Source: Sphingobacteriales bacterium
GTDB lineage: Bacteria > Bacteroidota > Bacteroidia > Chitinophagales > UBA2359
Direction of reading: 5' to 3'
DNA length: 64,000 bases
Assembly: GCA_016711285.1 (NCBI GenBank)
Contig: JADJTG010000012.1
Location: 248,001 to 312,000, forward strand
Below, in pieces: positions 45,080 through 55,253 of the stretch. A program made the translations under genes and the position numbers. The notes under the pieces were generated by a model. The model was not told the origin of the DNA and ran no database searches. It saw nothing but the letters and a program-made list of their open reading frames with translations. Each line of letters opens with the position of its first letter. Positions within the stretch are counted from its first letter, which is position 1.

Positions 45080-47038
45080 TTAAACTGCGGCTATTGCCGG
45101 AGCCGGCATATCAAAAGGGCGTGTACCTATGAGCCTCTCTAAATCTGATTTAAAAATAATTTCTTTATCCAATAATTCCTTCGCTACCAAAATCAATTCT
45201 GCTTTTTTGGCAGATAATAAACTTTTGGTGCGCTGGTATGCCGAATCAATCAGTTTGCGTACTTCCTTATCAATTATTTCGGCAGTAGCTTCGGAATAGG
45301 GCTTATCAAAAGTATATTCGGCTTGTGCATCATAAAATGATACATTACCCACTTGGTCGTTCATTCCGTAAATTGTAACCATCGCGTATGCCAATTTGGT
45401 AATGCGTTCCAAATCGTTTTGTGCGCCGGTAGATATTTTATTGAAAATAATATCTTCTGCCACACGTCCGCCGAGTGTCATGCACATTTCGTCCAATAAT
45501 TGCTCGGTATTGTACAAATACTGTTCTTTGGGCAAATACTGTGCATATCCTAAAGCCGCTACACCGCGCGGCACAATGCTCACTTTGAGTAAAGGGTCGG
45601 CGTGTTCCAAAAACCAACCGCAAATGGCGTGTCCGGCTTCATGGTGGGCGATAATTTCGCGCTCTTCGGGCGATATAATTTTATTTTTCTTTTCCAAACC
45701 GCCGATAGAACGGTCTATGGCATCTTGAAAATCTTTCATATCCACCTGCGATTTGTCGCGGCGAGCAGCAATCAAAGCGGCTTCGTTGCATACATTGGCA
45801 ATATCCGCACCCACAAATCCCGGTGTTTGTGCTGCCAACTTTTCGCCATCAATATCAGGAGCAGTTTTGATGGGTTTGAGGTGTACGTTGAAGATTTTTT
45901 CGCGTGCTTTGAGGTCGGGGCGGTCAATGGAAATGAGGCGGTCGAAGCGACCCGGACGCAACAACGCCGAATCCAACACATCGGGGCGGTTGGTGGCAGC
46001 AATCATAATTACTCCTTTTTCGCCGCCGAAGCCGTCCATTTCTACCAACAATTGGTTTAATGTATTTTCGCGCTCATCGTTGCCGTGCATAGCATTTCTG
46101 CCGCGTGCCCGACCGATGGCATCTATTTCATCAATGAAAATAATGCAAGGTGCTTTTTCGCGTGCTTGCTTAAACAAATCGCGTACCCGCGAAGCTCCCA
46201 CGCCCACAAACATTTCTACGAAATCGGAGCCTGAAATAGAGAAAAAAGGTACTTTGGCTTCGCCCGCCATTGCTTTGGCGATGAGGGTTTTTCCGGTACC
46301 CGGGGGTCCCACGAGCAAACAACCTTTTGGTATTTTGCCCCCCAAAGCGGTATATTTTTTCGGATTTTTCAAAAAATCTACCACTTCCATTACTTCTTCT
46401 TTAGCTTCTTCCAAACCGGCAACATCATCAAAGGTTATATTTACCGCCATATCTTTATCAAAAAGGGTGGCTTTTGATTTTCCGATGTTAAAAATTTGTC
46501 CGCCTGCACCGCCCATCGTATTGCCCACGCGCCGCATCAAAAACACCCACAGCCCCACCAAAATAAGAATAGGCAGGATATAGCTGATAAAACCGGCACG
46601 CCAGTCGGTGCGGGTTTCATAACGAACACCGACAAATTCTTTGTTGTTGAGTTGTGTTTGTATGGTTGCCAGTTGCTGCTCAAAAGCATCAATAGAGCCT
46701 ATCTCAAATTGATAGTGAGGTCCCATATTGGGAGCATTGAGGCTATTATGTGCTACATCTTGATATTGAGGCTGTGAGAGTGCCGCTTCTTTTAAGAACA
46801 CTTCTACCAACTCCTTATTTACGATGGTAACTTTACTGACATCGCCATTGGGAAGCATTTCTCTGAAAAATTTTTGTGGCTCAATGACTTTTACCTGATG
46901 CTCAAAAGGGGAGAACATCAAAGCTAAAAAACCCAACACGACAATAGCATATACCCAATAATAATTGAATTGTGATTTATTGTCGCGATTAGACGGGTCT
47001 GTATTGTTGTTGTTATTATTATTATTTTGATTCAACAT
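45080..47038 (-). CDS. ftsH: ATP-dependent zinc metalloprotease FtsH
   Basis: 652 residues. Membrane-anchored AAA+ protease for quality control. Two N-terminal helices (about 28-45 and 150-168), Walker A GPPGTGKT, Walker B IIFIDEID, the SRH arginines in ATNRPDVLDSALLRPGRFD, and the zinc site HEAGH. A run of eight Asn near residue 5-12, encoded by an ATT/GTT trinucleotide tract, precedes the first helix. It converges with the PorE-like gene; rsfS lies 93 bp upstream on the same strand, as is common in Bacteroidota. Confidence 0.97.
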   Translation of the reverse strand: MLNQNNNNNNNNTDPSNRDNKSQFNYYWVYAIVVLGFLALMFSPFEHQVKVIEPQKFFREMLPNGDVSKVTIVNKELVEVFLKEAALSQPQYQDVAHNSLNAPNMGPHYQFEIGSIDAFEQQLATIQTQLNNKEFVGVRYETRTDWRAGFISYILPILILVGLWVFLMRRVGNTMGGAGGQIFNIGKSKATLFDKDMAVNITFDDVAGLEEAKEEVMEVVDFLKNPKKYTALGGKIPKGCLLVGPPGTGKTLIAKAMAGEAKVPFFSISGSDFVEMFVGVGASRVRDLFKQAREKAPCIIFIDEIDAIGRARGRNAMHGNDERENTLNQLLVEMDGFGGEKGVIMIAATNRPDVLDSALLRPGRFDRLISIDRPDLKAREKIFNVHLKPIKTAPDIDGEKLAAQTPGFVGADIANVCNEAALIAARRDKSQVDMKDFQDAIDRSIGGLEKKNKIISPEEREIIAHHEAGHAICGWFLEHADPLLKVSIVPRGVAALGYAQYLPKEQYLYNTEQLLDEMCMTLGGRVAEDIIFNKISTGAQNDLERITKLAYAMVTIYGMNDQVGNVSFYDAQAEYTFDKPYSEATAEIIDKEVRKLIDSAYQRTKSLLSAKKAELILVAKELLDKEIIFKSDLERLIGTRPFDMPAPAIAAV

Positions 47039-47131
47039 TTTAAATATTCAAATTACAGGCTTGCAGCATTTTTCAATGTACAACAATTCAATTTAGGGAT
47101 ATTTTGTTCAATAAAAAAATAATTTTCAAAA

Positions 47132-47564
47132 TTATTTTTGCGATTTAGTGCCACGAATATGTATTGCAGCAGCAGGCGGCGGTGTATCGTAATTCGTTGT
47201 TACGGCATCACTCCACAATTCTTCCAATTGATAAAAGTCTCTTTTCTCTTTCAAAAATATATGAACAACGACTTCTATGTAATCCAAAATGACCCACTCA
47301 CTGCCGCGTGTGCCTTCTACGCTGAAAGGGTTTTCGCCAAATTGTTTTTTTATTTTTTCTTCTATGCTACCGGCGATACCGCGTACATGTGTAGTAGAAG
47401 TTCCTTCGCAAATCACAAATTGTTTACAAACGGCATCGGGAATATGACTTACATCTAAACATACAGTATGAACGCCTTTTATATCCTGAATACCTTCTAT
47501 AATAAAAGGAAGGTAAGGGCGAAAGATATGCAGAGGAGGGTTGGGCTAATTTTTTTGCTTTCAA
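47132..47564 (-). CDS. rsfS: Ribosome silencing factor RsfS (frameshifted, TTG start)
   Basis: Blocks 30S-50S joining by binding uL14. The clear part is GIQDIKGVHTVCLDVSHIPD through FVICEGTSTTHV and WVILDYIEVVVHIF. The frame before it has no start and a TAG at 47550. Deleting one base of the A4 run at 47504-47507 joins a frame beginning at TTG 47564 (MKAKKLAQPSSAYLSPLPSF), directly after a stop, to IIEGIQ, giving about 143 residues, the normal length. This repair is less certain than the others; the ATG at 47416 would give only a truncated protein. Confidence 0.8.
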
Positions 47565-47694
47565 TCAGTTATAATACGTTTTTATTATTTTGATAAAATA
47601 GATAGATATAACACTTTCAAGTGCTAAATCGTTGATGAAAAATAATTATTTTTTCGGAAACACGAATATTTTTACAACCACAAAGTAAAATGAT

Positions 47695-48477
47695 ATGTAT
47701 AAGCTTGGCAAAGATAGACTTTTTATTGGAAATTATTGGAAAGAATATGACGAAATAACCTCTACCAATGATGTGGCTTTACAGGCTATTGATGTGCCGG
47801 AAGGTGCGGTATTTTGGGCTAAACGGCAAACGGCGGGACGTGGGCAGCGCGGTAGTTGCTGGCAAAGCAAAGACGGCGAAAATGCGACTTTCAGTGTGGT
47901 GTTGTATCCCAAATTTCTGCCGCTTTCTGCTGCTTTCCGCTTGTCGGTGGCGGTGGCGGTGGGCATACGCGACAGTTTGGCGGAGCTATATCCCGAAACG
48001 ACTCTTTTTATCAAGTGGCCGAATGATATTTATACGGCAGGAGGAAAAAAAACAGGCGGTATTTTGCTGGAAAATATAGTAGGCAGCGGCGGGAATTGGG
48101 CGCGTTGTGTGGTAGGTATCGGTATCAATGTCAATCAGCGCGATTTTGGGGAGGCGTTGCCCTATGCCACTTCGCTGTACATAGAGAGCGGCATACAACA
48201 GGAACTTCTGCCACTCATACAAAATCTTTGTGCGGGTATAGAAGCACGCTATCTGCAACTCAAAGCGGCGGCTTGGAATACTGTACTGGCAGATTACTAT
48301 GCGGTTTTGTGGGGCTATCAGCAGTGGCTTTTTTTTGAGCGCAAGCGCGACAATACTGTATTCAAAGGAAAAATAGAAGGTGTTGATGCACAGGGAAAAT
48401 TACAAATAACTGTACTCAATGGCGGCATAGAAGCATTTGACGTGAAAGAAATTGTATTTCTTCATTTGCAGCAATAA
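47695..48477 (+). CDS. birA: Biotin--[acetyl-CoA-carboxylase] ligase
   Basis: 260 residues. It attaches biotin to carboxylase carrier domains. TAGRGQRGSCWQ is the adenylate-binding motif, FIKWPNDIYTAGGKKTGGIL the substrate loop, and VVGIGINVNQ follows. There is no N-terminal DNA-binding domain, so this is the group I enzyme and not a repressor. It is divergent from rsfS. Confidence 0.95.
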   Translation: MYKLGKDRLFIGNYWKEYDEITSTNDVALQAIDVPEGAVFWAKRQTAGRGQRGSCWQSKDGENATFSVVLYPKFLPLSAAFRLSVAVAVGIRDSLAELYPETTLFIKWPNDIYTAGGKKTGGILLENIVGSGGNWARCVVGIGINVNQRDFGEALPYATSLYIESGIQQELLPLIQNLCAGIEARYLQLKAAAWNTVLADYYAVLWGYQQWLFFERKRDNTVFKGKIEGVDAQGKLQITVLNGGIEAFDVKEIVFLHLQQ

Positions 48478-48478
48478 A

Positions 48479-48512
48479 AAATGTCAATCTATATGAATAT
48501 AGATTGACATTT
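48479..48512 (-). terminator. Terminator after tRNA-His
   Basis: AAATGTCAATCTATAT pairs exactly with ATATAGATTGACATTT around a two-base loop. On the reverse strand it follows the tRNA by 9 nt and ends in TTTTTT. The plus side lacks a T run after the hairpin. Confidence 0.85.
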
Positions 48513-48521
48513 GGAAAAAAG

Positions 48522-48596
48522 GGTGGATGATGGGGTTCGAACCCACGACCAATGGTACCACAAACCACTACTCTAACCGACTGAGCTACACCCACC
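48522..48596 (-). tRNA. tRNA-His (anticodon GTG)
   Basis: Reverse strand cloverleaf: acceptor GTGGGTG with CATCCAC, an extra 5' G (G-1) opposite discriminator C73, as is diagnostic for tRNA-His, and anticodon arm GTGGT-TTGTGGT-ACCAT giving GTG. T loop TTCGAAC. Confidence 0.96.
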
Positions 48597-48614
48597 ATGT
48601 TAAAATTGCGATGC

Positions 48615-48622
48615 AAATGTAC
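48615..48622 (-). promoter_or_regulatory. -7 promoter box (TACATTTG) for tRNA-His
   Basis: Reverse strand TACATTTG, 18 nt before the tRNA 5' end. Confidence 0.55.
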
Positions 48623-48752
48623 TGTTTTTTTTAATTTTTACAAACAGAATCAAAAAAATACACGATATTTTATAAAAAAAACGCTTCTCTGTGCGTGCAA
48701 AAGTATGGCAGATAACGAGCATACCGTATAAGATGGAAGCGAAAGAAAAAAA

Positions 48753-49895
48753 TTATGAAAACTGAACCGCCGAAGTAGCTATAATTTCGCTGTAAAAAGA
48801 CTCGTACAAAGGCACGATATTTTTTTGGTCAAAACGCTGTGCCTGTTCCAAAGCATTGCGGCTGAATTGTTGCAATAAATCTTCGTCTTTGAGCAGGGTC
48901 ACTGCGTCTTTTGCCATTGCTTCTATATCGCCTACTTCGCGCAAAAAACCCGTCACGCCGTGTATATTTACTTCGGGAATACCACCCGCATTGGACGAAA
49001 TAACGGGTACTTCGCAAGCCATCGCCTCCAAAGCCGCCAATCCGAAACTCTCACTCGCCGAAGGCAACAAAAACAAATCGCTCACCGCCAGCAAATCGCC
49101 GATAGCATCTTGCTTGCCCAAAAAACGAACATCTTCGCAAATGCCCCAGTCACGGCACAGTTTTTCGGCTTTTTGTCGCTCCGGTCCATCACCTACCAGC
49201 AACAATTTGGAAGGCACTTGCTCGCGCACCTTATAAAATATATGCAACGCATCATCTACACGCTTCACTTCGCGGAAATTGGACGTATGAATGAGGATTT
49301 TTTCGCCGTTGGGGGCAATAGCTTTTTTGAAATGATTTTTATCTGATTTTTTAAAAATATCTAAATCTATAAAATTGGGTATCACTGCAATAGGGCGGCG
49401 AATGGAAAAAATATCAAAGGTTTGTTGGCGCAAACTCTCCGACACTGCCGTTACTCCGTCAGACTGATTAATAGAAAACGCCACCACCGGTGCATAAGTG
49501 GGGTCTTTGCCCACCAAAGTAATATCCGTACCGTGCAAGGTAGTAATTACCGGAATATGAATACCCGCTTCGCGCAAGATGCTCTTAGCTAAAAAAGCCG
49601 CCGATGCGTGCGGAATGGCATAGTGTACGTGCAATACATCTAATTTGCTGAATTTTACGGTATCTACCAATTTGCTGGCGAGGGCGGTTTCGTAGGGCGG
49701 ATACTCAAATAAAGGATAATCGGCAAAGGTGACTTCGTGAAAGGTGATATTTTCGTAGAAATGAAATAAACGGAAAGGTTGTTTATAGGATACAAAATGC
49801 ACATCGTGACCTGCCCGTGCCAAAGCAATGCCCAATTCGGTAGCTACTACGCCGCTCCCACCGTAGGTAGGATAACAAACAATTCCAATCTTCAT
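48753..49895 (-). CDS. bshA: N-acetyl-alpha-D-glucosaminyl L-malate synthase
   Basis: 380 residues, GT4 family. First step of bacillithiol synthesis: joins GlcNAc and L-malate. GIVCYPTYGGSGVVATELG at the N-terminus and HVHYAIPHASAAFLAK are diagnostic for BshA. The sugar site SASESFGLAALEAMA is present. Bacillithiol is the usual low-molecular thiol in Bacteroidota. bshB and bshC are not in this window. Confidence 0.95.
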   Translation of the reverse strand: MKIGIVCYPTYGGSGVVATELGIALARAGHDVHFVSYKQPFRLFHFYENITFHEVTFADYPLFEYPPYETALASKLVDTVKFSKLDVLHVHYAIPHASAAFLAKSILREAGIHIPVITTLHGTDITLVGKDPTYAPVVAFSINQSDGVTAVSESLRQQTFDIFSIRRPIAVIPNFIDLDIFKKSDKNHFKKAIAPNGEKILIHTSNFREVKRVDDALHIFYKVREQVPSKLLLVGDGPERQKAEKLCRDWGICEDVRFLGKQDAIGDLLAVSDLFLLPSASESFGLAALEAMACEVPVISSNAGGIPEVNIHGVTGFLREVGDIEAMAKDAVTLLKDEDLLQQFSRNALEQAQRFDQKNIVPLYESFYSEIIATSAVQFS

Positions 49896-49947
49896 ATAAG
49901 AGTATATCTTTTTTTGCAGGGTGCTTTGTTATAAAGAAAGCAGAGGT

Positions 49948-50931
49948 TTAAAATTGCGGAAAAGCCGGTTTGTTGGCTAAAATGTTTTCTACCTGTGCTG
50001 CTACATCTTCAGTATAAAGCAATTTTTTATCCAACACTTTCAGGTTGTCGCTCAGATGCGATAGTTTGGAAGCTCCTAAAATAACCGTACTCACATTCGG
50101 ATTGTGCAAACACCACAGTAGTGCCAACTCTGTCATAGTAAGCCCTGCCTCGCTGGCGGTTGCTGTAAGGCGGCGTACTATCTCTAATCGTTTTTCGGTG
50201 AGTTCGCGGTCGCGCAACCACTCTAATCCGTCCATACTCAGGCGTGTGTCGGTGGGAGCGGCATCGTTGTATTTTCCGGTGAGAATACCAGAAGCCAAAG
50301 GCGACCAAATCGTAGTACCCAAGCCGAAATTTTTGTACAATTGGTTATATTCTACTTCAAAACGCTCGCGATGAAACATATTGTATTGCGGCTGCTCCAT
50401 TAAAGGAGGAATGAGGCGATAGCGTTCGGCGGCGGCGTGGGCTTCGGTAATTTCCTGTGCCGACCACTCCGAAGTACCCCAGTACAATACTTTTCCTTGT
50501 TGTATCAAAATATTCATCGCCCATACGGTTTCTTCAATAGGCGTATTTTTATCGGGGCGGTGACAAAAATATAAGTCCAAATACTCTACATGCAGACGGC
50601 GCAAAGCTTCGTGGCAGGCTTCGGTGATGTGTTTGCGGCTCAAGCCCGTCATATTGGGGCGGCGGTCGCCTCTGCCAAAAAATACCTTGCTACTCACCAA
50701 ATAACTGCTGCGATCCCAGTTCGTTTTTTTCAAAATGCGCCCCATCACGCGCTCGCTTTCGCCTTGAGCATAAATTTCGGCATTATCAAAAAAATTGATG
50801 CCCGATTCGTAGGCTTGTACCATTAGTTGTTCAGCGAGTTTATCTTCTATTTGCTTGCCAAAGGTGAGCCACGAACCCAATGATAATTCGCTGACCAATA
50901 AGCCTGACTTTCCGAGTTTGCGATATTGCAT
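49948..50931 (-). CDS. Aldo/keto reductase, voltage-gated K+ channel beta-subunit-like
   Basis: 327 residues from the ATG at 50931 (MQYRKLGKSGLLVSELSLGS); a longer frame would add a hydrophobic leader foreign to the family. The AKR catalytic tetrad is visible: Asp/Tyr in FFDNAEIY, Lys in VSSKVF, His in YFCHRP. ILGASKLSHL binds the NADPH phosphate end. It resembles YghZ/Kvbeta-type AKRs. The substrate is unknown. Confidence 0.93.
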   Translation of the reverse strand: MQYRKLGKSGLLVSELSLGSWLTFGKQIEDKLAEQLMVQAYESGINFFDNAEIYAQGESERVMGRILKKTNWDRSSYLVSSKVFFGRGDRRPNMTGLSRKHITEACHEALRRLHVEYLDLYFCHRPDKNTPIEETVWAMNILIQQGKVLYWGTSEWSAQEITEAHAAAERYRLIPPLMEQPQYNMFHRERFEVEYNQLYKNFGLGTTIWSPLASGILTGKYNDAAPTDTRLSMDGLEWLRDRELTEKRLEIVRRLTATASEAGLTMTELALLWCLHNPNVSTVILGASKLSHLSDNLKVLDKKLLYTEDVAAQVENILANKPAFPQF

Positions 50932-51146
50932 AAAGACAAAGAGTATATGATTTTTTTTAAAAATATAAAAAATAAATATGCACGGGCATAAATATTTAAA
51001 ACCCATAACAATACAATACCATTTAAAGTTTTGTTTCAAATGCAGGTTTTTGATAAATGCTATGCCTTTTCTATTTTAATAATAGCAGCAATTTTGCCTA
51101 CACAGCAGAAACAAATAATCAATTTCAAAATTTGTATTTACGCGTA

Positions 51147-51617
51147 TCAACGATATTTTTTCAGCATACGCTCCACATCTTTTTTGGCTTCGCGGTCTTT
51201 AATGGTATCGCGTTTGTCAAAACTTTTCTTTCCTTTGGCAAGGGCAATTTCTATTTTTACCAAGCCTCGCTCCGAAATAAACATTTGCACCGGAATAATC
51301 GTAAAGCCTCGCTCTTTGATTTTTGCTTGCAGGCGGCGTAGCTCTTTATTTTTTAACAACAATTTTCGTTCGCGCAAAGGCGCGTGGTTGGCATAATTCC
51401 CAAAGGAATACTCAGCAATGTGCAGGTTTTTTAGCCACAATTCCTCTTTTTTAAAGTAGCAATAAGCATCGCTCATATTGACACGCGCCAACCGCACCGA
51501 TTTTACCTCAGTGCCGGTGAGTACAATACCTGCTTTAAAAGTTTGTACCAAAAAATACTGAAAATCTGCTTTTTTATTGTTGGCTACAATATCATTATTC
51601 AGTTTCAATTGCTTCAT
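51147..51617 (-). CDS. smpB: SsrA-binding protein
   Basis: 156 residues. tmRNA partner in trans-translation. GIVLTGTEVKSVRLARVNMS and the C-terminal basic tail KKSFDKRDTIKDREAKKDVE are typical. Full length, own promoter. Confidence 0.97.
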   Translation of the reverse strand: MKQLKLNNDIVANNKKADFQYFLVQTFKAGIVLTGTEVKSVRLARVNMSDAYCYFKKEELWLKNLHIAEYSFGNYANHAPLRERKLLLKNKELRRLQAKIKERGFTIIPVQMFISERGLVKIEIALAKGKKSFDKRDTIKDREAKKDVERMLKKYR

Positions 51618-51646
51618 CTTATATAATTGTGCTGTTTTTCAAGTTT

Positions 51647-51654
51647 CAAAAGTA
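51647..51654 (-). promoter_or_regulatory. -7 promoter box (TACTTTTG) for smpB
   Basis: Reverse strand TACTTTTG, 29 nt before the ATG. Confidence 0.6.
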
Positions 51655-51857
51655 CATGAAATGTAGCGGGCTGTAGAAAAAAATAATGTTTTTTGAAAAA
51701 CATTCTCTAATATCTGTTTGCTGAAAGAATATGATTGAACGTGCTATTCCTTATCATAAATTATATAATACGTTGTGATAAAGTAAGTTATAATGTATAA
51801 TTTTAGAAAAAAGTGTTTTTTTTAGGCTAAAATATATGCTGTTATCCAAATATACCC

Positions 51858-51865
51858 TACATTTG
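51858..51865 (+). promoter_or_regulatory. -7 promoter box (TACATTTG) for the T9SS adhesin
   Basis: TACATTTG, 70 nt before the ATG at 51936. Confidence 0.5.
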
Positions 51866-51935
51866 TAGATGTGTGATAAAATAAATAACAAGCAACTATC
51901 TATTTTTTTTCACAAAACACCTCTTTCTATTGAGA

Positions 51936-54900
51936 ATGAAAAAAAACTTATTGTTTTTATTCGCTTTGTTGGCTTCTTTTTACAGCCAAAAGGCGTGGTC
52001 ACAATGTGCTGCGGGTGCCTTGTATCAGGGAGCAGCCGCTCCAACCTCCGGTTGTACGATTGTTACAGGTACTACTTGTGCCTTTGACAACGAATACACG
52101 CGTTTTTGGGGCTTGACCATCGGACAAACCTATAATGTAGGTAATTGCACGGCTATTACAGGTACTGACGGCGGTGCTGCCGGTACGGATTTAACTGTAC
52201 GCAACGGCGGTACCGGCAGTGGTACAGTCGCAGGTTTTGTTTCTACTACTTCCGGCGGTGCTTGTTTGAGCTTCGTAGCCGCCGATGATACTGTAACCGT
52301 TCAAGTAAATGATCCGGGTTGCCTTAGTAGCTCTAACTGTAACTCTATAAAAATAGAGTGTCAATCTTGTGCACCTGCTTGTCCTGTTCCTACTACCTTA
52401 TCTTCAACCGCAATTACAGGAACTGGTGCTACGCTGAACTGGGTAGCTCCTGCTGTATGCCCTCCTAGCGGCTATCAGGTGGAATATGGTGTTACCGGCT
52501 TTACGCAAGGCAGCGGTACTATTGTAAACGTAAATGGAGCTACTACCACAACTTTAACAGGTTTGGCTTCTGCTACTACTTATCAGTTTTATGTACGTTC
52601 CAATTGTGGTTTAGGTACCTATAGTACTTGGGTAGGTCCGAGCAGTTTTACTACGCTTTGTGGTACGCTAACGCCTACTTATACTCAAGATTTTGCTACT
52701 TATTTGCCAACTTGTTGGACAGAAGCCGCCGGAGCTATCAATGCTACTCCTACCGGTACCAGTTCTGCTTGGGCTGTTGATGGTTTTGCCAATGTGGGTA
52801 CTACGGGTGCCGCCAGACTTAATATTTACGGCACTACTGCAGCCAATGACGAATGGTTGATTTCCCCTTCCATTGATTTGGGAACAACTACGGATTATCG
52901 CTTGAAATTTGATATGGCTTTGACTGTATATGCAGGCACAGGTGCTACCACTTTGGGTGTAGATGATACTGTAGCCGTGTTGATTTCTACCAACGGCGGC
53001 ACTACTTGGACAGTATTGCAAGGTTGGGGTGATGGACAAACGATTTCCAATACCGGACAAAATCAGGAATATGATTTATCTGCTTATACCGGTGTGGTGA
53101 AATTTGCATTTTTCGGCAGCTCTACAGTAGCCAATGCGGACAATGATTTGTTTATTGATAATTTTATTGTAGATCCTATTCCGCTTTGCGATTATCCTAT
53201 TAGCCTCACCGCATCTAATGTTACAGCTACTTCATTTGATATTTCTTGGGGAGATAGTAATACACCTCCTTCCACTAGTTTCCGTATTCGTTGGGGGCTT
53301 GCCGGTACTTTTGACCCATTAACGGGCGGTGGTACTTTAATCAATCCTGCTACCAGCCCTACTTCATTTACGGGTCTTACTCCGGGTGCTTCGTATGATG
53401 TATATATCCGTGCTGTATGCGGAACACCTACCAGCACTTGGGCTTTGATTACGGTAGCTCTGCCGCAGCCCAATGATGTTGCTTGTTCTGCCACTGCCTT
53501 GACACTTGATGCACCTCCTATTTGCCAAAATACAGCCGTTGCCAATAGCACCGACCCTCCTTCTTTTGGTTGTAGTGGAGCCAAATAATACCTTGTGGTA
53601 TTCTTATACGCCTGCCACTAGTGGGGTTGTTCAAATAGTTACTTCTATTCCGGCTGCTCCTGCCAATCCTTTAGATGGTTGGTTGGGTGTATATGATGTT
53701 ACAGATTGCGCTACCACACCTGTATATACAGAGATTACTGATATTGTTCTTCCTAATGGTTGCTATAATTTTGGTACTACCAACGGAGCAGTTGATACTA
53801 TTTTAACCAATTCGCTCACTGCCGGCACCACTTATTATTTTATGATAGATGGCTTCTCTGGTGATATAGGGGAATATTGTATTTCTATTCATCCGTTCAC
53901 TGGTTGTTTAGACCCAAGCAACTTGTCAGCTGCCTCTACCAGTTCCAGCAGTGCAGATTTATCTTGGACAGCAGGTAATACAGAAACACTTTGGAATATC
54001 CAATGGGATACTACGGGTTTTGCTTTGGGTAGTGGAACTATTGTAAATGGACTTACAAGCACCTCTTACTCATTAAGCGGATTGACAGCTTGTCCACAAC
54101 AATATAGTTATTATGTACAAGCAGATTGCGGCGGCGGTAATGTTAGTGCTTGGGTAGGTCCGTTTACTTTTTCAACAACCGCACCTCCTAACTGCGCTAC
54201 TGCTCCTGTTATTACTTGCGGTTCTCCTGTAACTGCCACATTAGAGGGTATTTGCAGTGCCTGGGATTTTGACGGTACTTCTCCTGCCAATTCTTGTGGT
54301 TATGCCACACCGGGTGAGGAGTTGGTGTATAAATTCACTGCACCTTTGAGTGGTGATTATACTTTTGAAGTAACAGCATCTACTACTAACGGATGGATAG
54401 ATTATTTCTACAAAGAATCTTCTCTGGGTTGTGATGCTCTCAACTGGACTTGTGTTAGCGACCAGTTTGGTGTTGGCGTAATTGGTACGGCAACTTTAGT
54501 GGGTGGTACTGAGTATTTGATTTTGTTAGATGCAGAAGGTACTACACTTCGCGACCATACTTTCCAAATTACCTGCCCTGCTCCTACTTGCGGTGGTTTG
54601 CTCACCATCACACAAGCTGTTGATGGCACTTACAGCACAGGTGGTTTGTATGAATCAGATACGATTTGGGCTTCTAATACTGTAACTGTGCCTACTGCCG
54701 ATACCATTACTTTTGATGCGTTGAACTTTATTGATTTACTCACCGAGGGTACAGCAGGTTTCCAAGCTACAGTAAGCGGTACAGGTATGTTTGAGGCAAA
54801 AATCGTAGATGGTTGCGGTCCTTTGTTCAAAGTGCTGACCAAAGAAGACCAAACTACCATTGAAAAATTGGAAAATGCAGCTAATGGTTCAAAAGGTTTT

Positions 54901-55155
54901 GCGATGACTATTGCTCCAAATCCGGTGCAAGGCATTACTAATATCACTTTTAAATCAAAAGCTACTACCGAAATGCTGATGGAAGTATTGGATTTGCAAG
55001 GTCGTAAAATAGCGGTGCTTTATAACGAAGCATTGCAAGGCGGCGAAGAATATCAAATCCGTTTTGATACTTCTAACTTGCCAAAAGGTATGTATATGAT
55101 TCGTTTGGTGGGTGCTGACGGCTCTACCGAACTCCAAAAATTGATTGTTCAATAG
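51936..55155 (+). CDS. Large secreted FN3/MAM-type adhesin-like protein with T9SS sorting domain (frameshifted)
   Basis: About 1,070 residues after repair. A signal peptide (KAWSQ) leads to a Thr/Gly-rich surface region, an FN3 domain with the motif CPPSGYQVEYG ... TTYQFYVRSNCG, a cleaved-adhesin/MAM-like jelly roll (CWTEAAGAINATP ... NDLFIDNFIVD), another FN3, a PKD/DUF-like domain, a further FN3, and a type A sorting domain (NPVQGITNITFKSKATTEML, KGMYMIRLVG). The frame stops at 53586; deleting one A of AAA at 53583-53585 joins CSGAN to NTLWYSYTPATSG. A second in-frame start at 51930 is possible. It has its own promoter and terminator. Confidence 0.88.
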
Positions 55156-55189
55156 TTTTTTTTGACGATTAAACTTTTTTGATACTAAA

Positions 55190-55222
55190 CAGGCTGCCTT
55201 TTTCGGGCAGCCTGTTTTTTTT
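55190..55222 (+). terminator. Terminator after the T9SS adhesin
   Basis: CAGGCTGCC pairs with GGCAGCCTG, followed by eight T. The T run overlaps the next promoter box region. Confidence 0.93.
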
Positions 55223-55223
55223 A

Positions 55224-55231
55224 TATTTTTG
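55224..55231 (+). promoter_or_regulatory. -7 promoter box (TATTTTTG) for trmN
   Basis: TATTTTTG, 22 nt before the ATG at 55254 and directly after the preceding terminator. It decides the start. Confidence 0.6.
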
Positions 55232-55253
55232 CGGTTGCCAAATTGTTTTTTTT

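Larger units (their letters stand above)
51618..51935. other. Divergent intergenic region between smpB and the T9SS adhesin
   Basis: About 318 bp, AT-rich. It holds two promoter boxes facing outward: TACTTTTG for smpB and TACATTTG for the adhesin. Nothing else is visible. Confidence 0.6.

Noticed and set aside
45753..46583. 276-codon frame opposite ftsH
   Set aside because: Shadow of the AAA+ domain of ftsH. No family signal.
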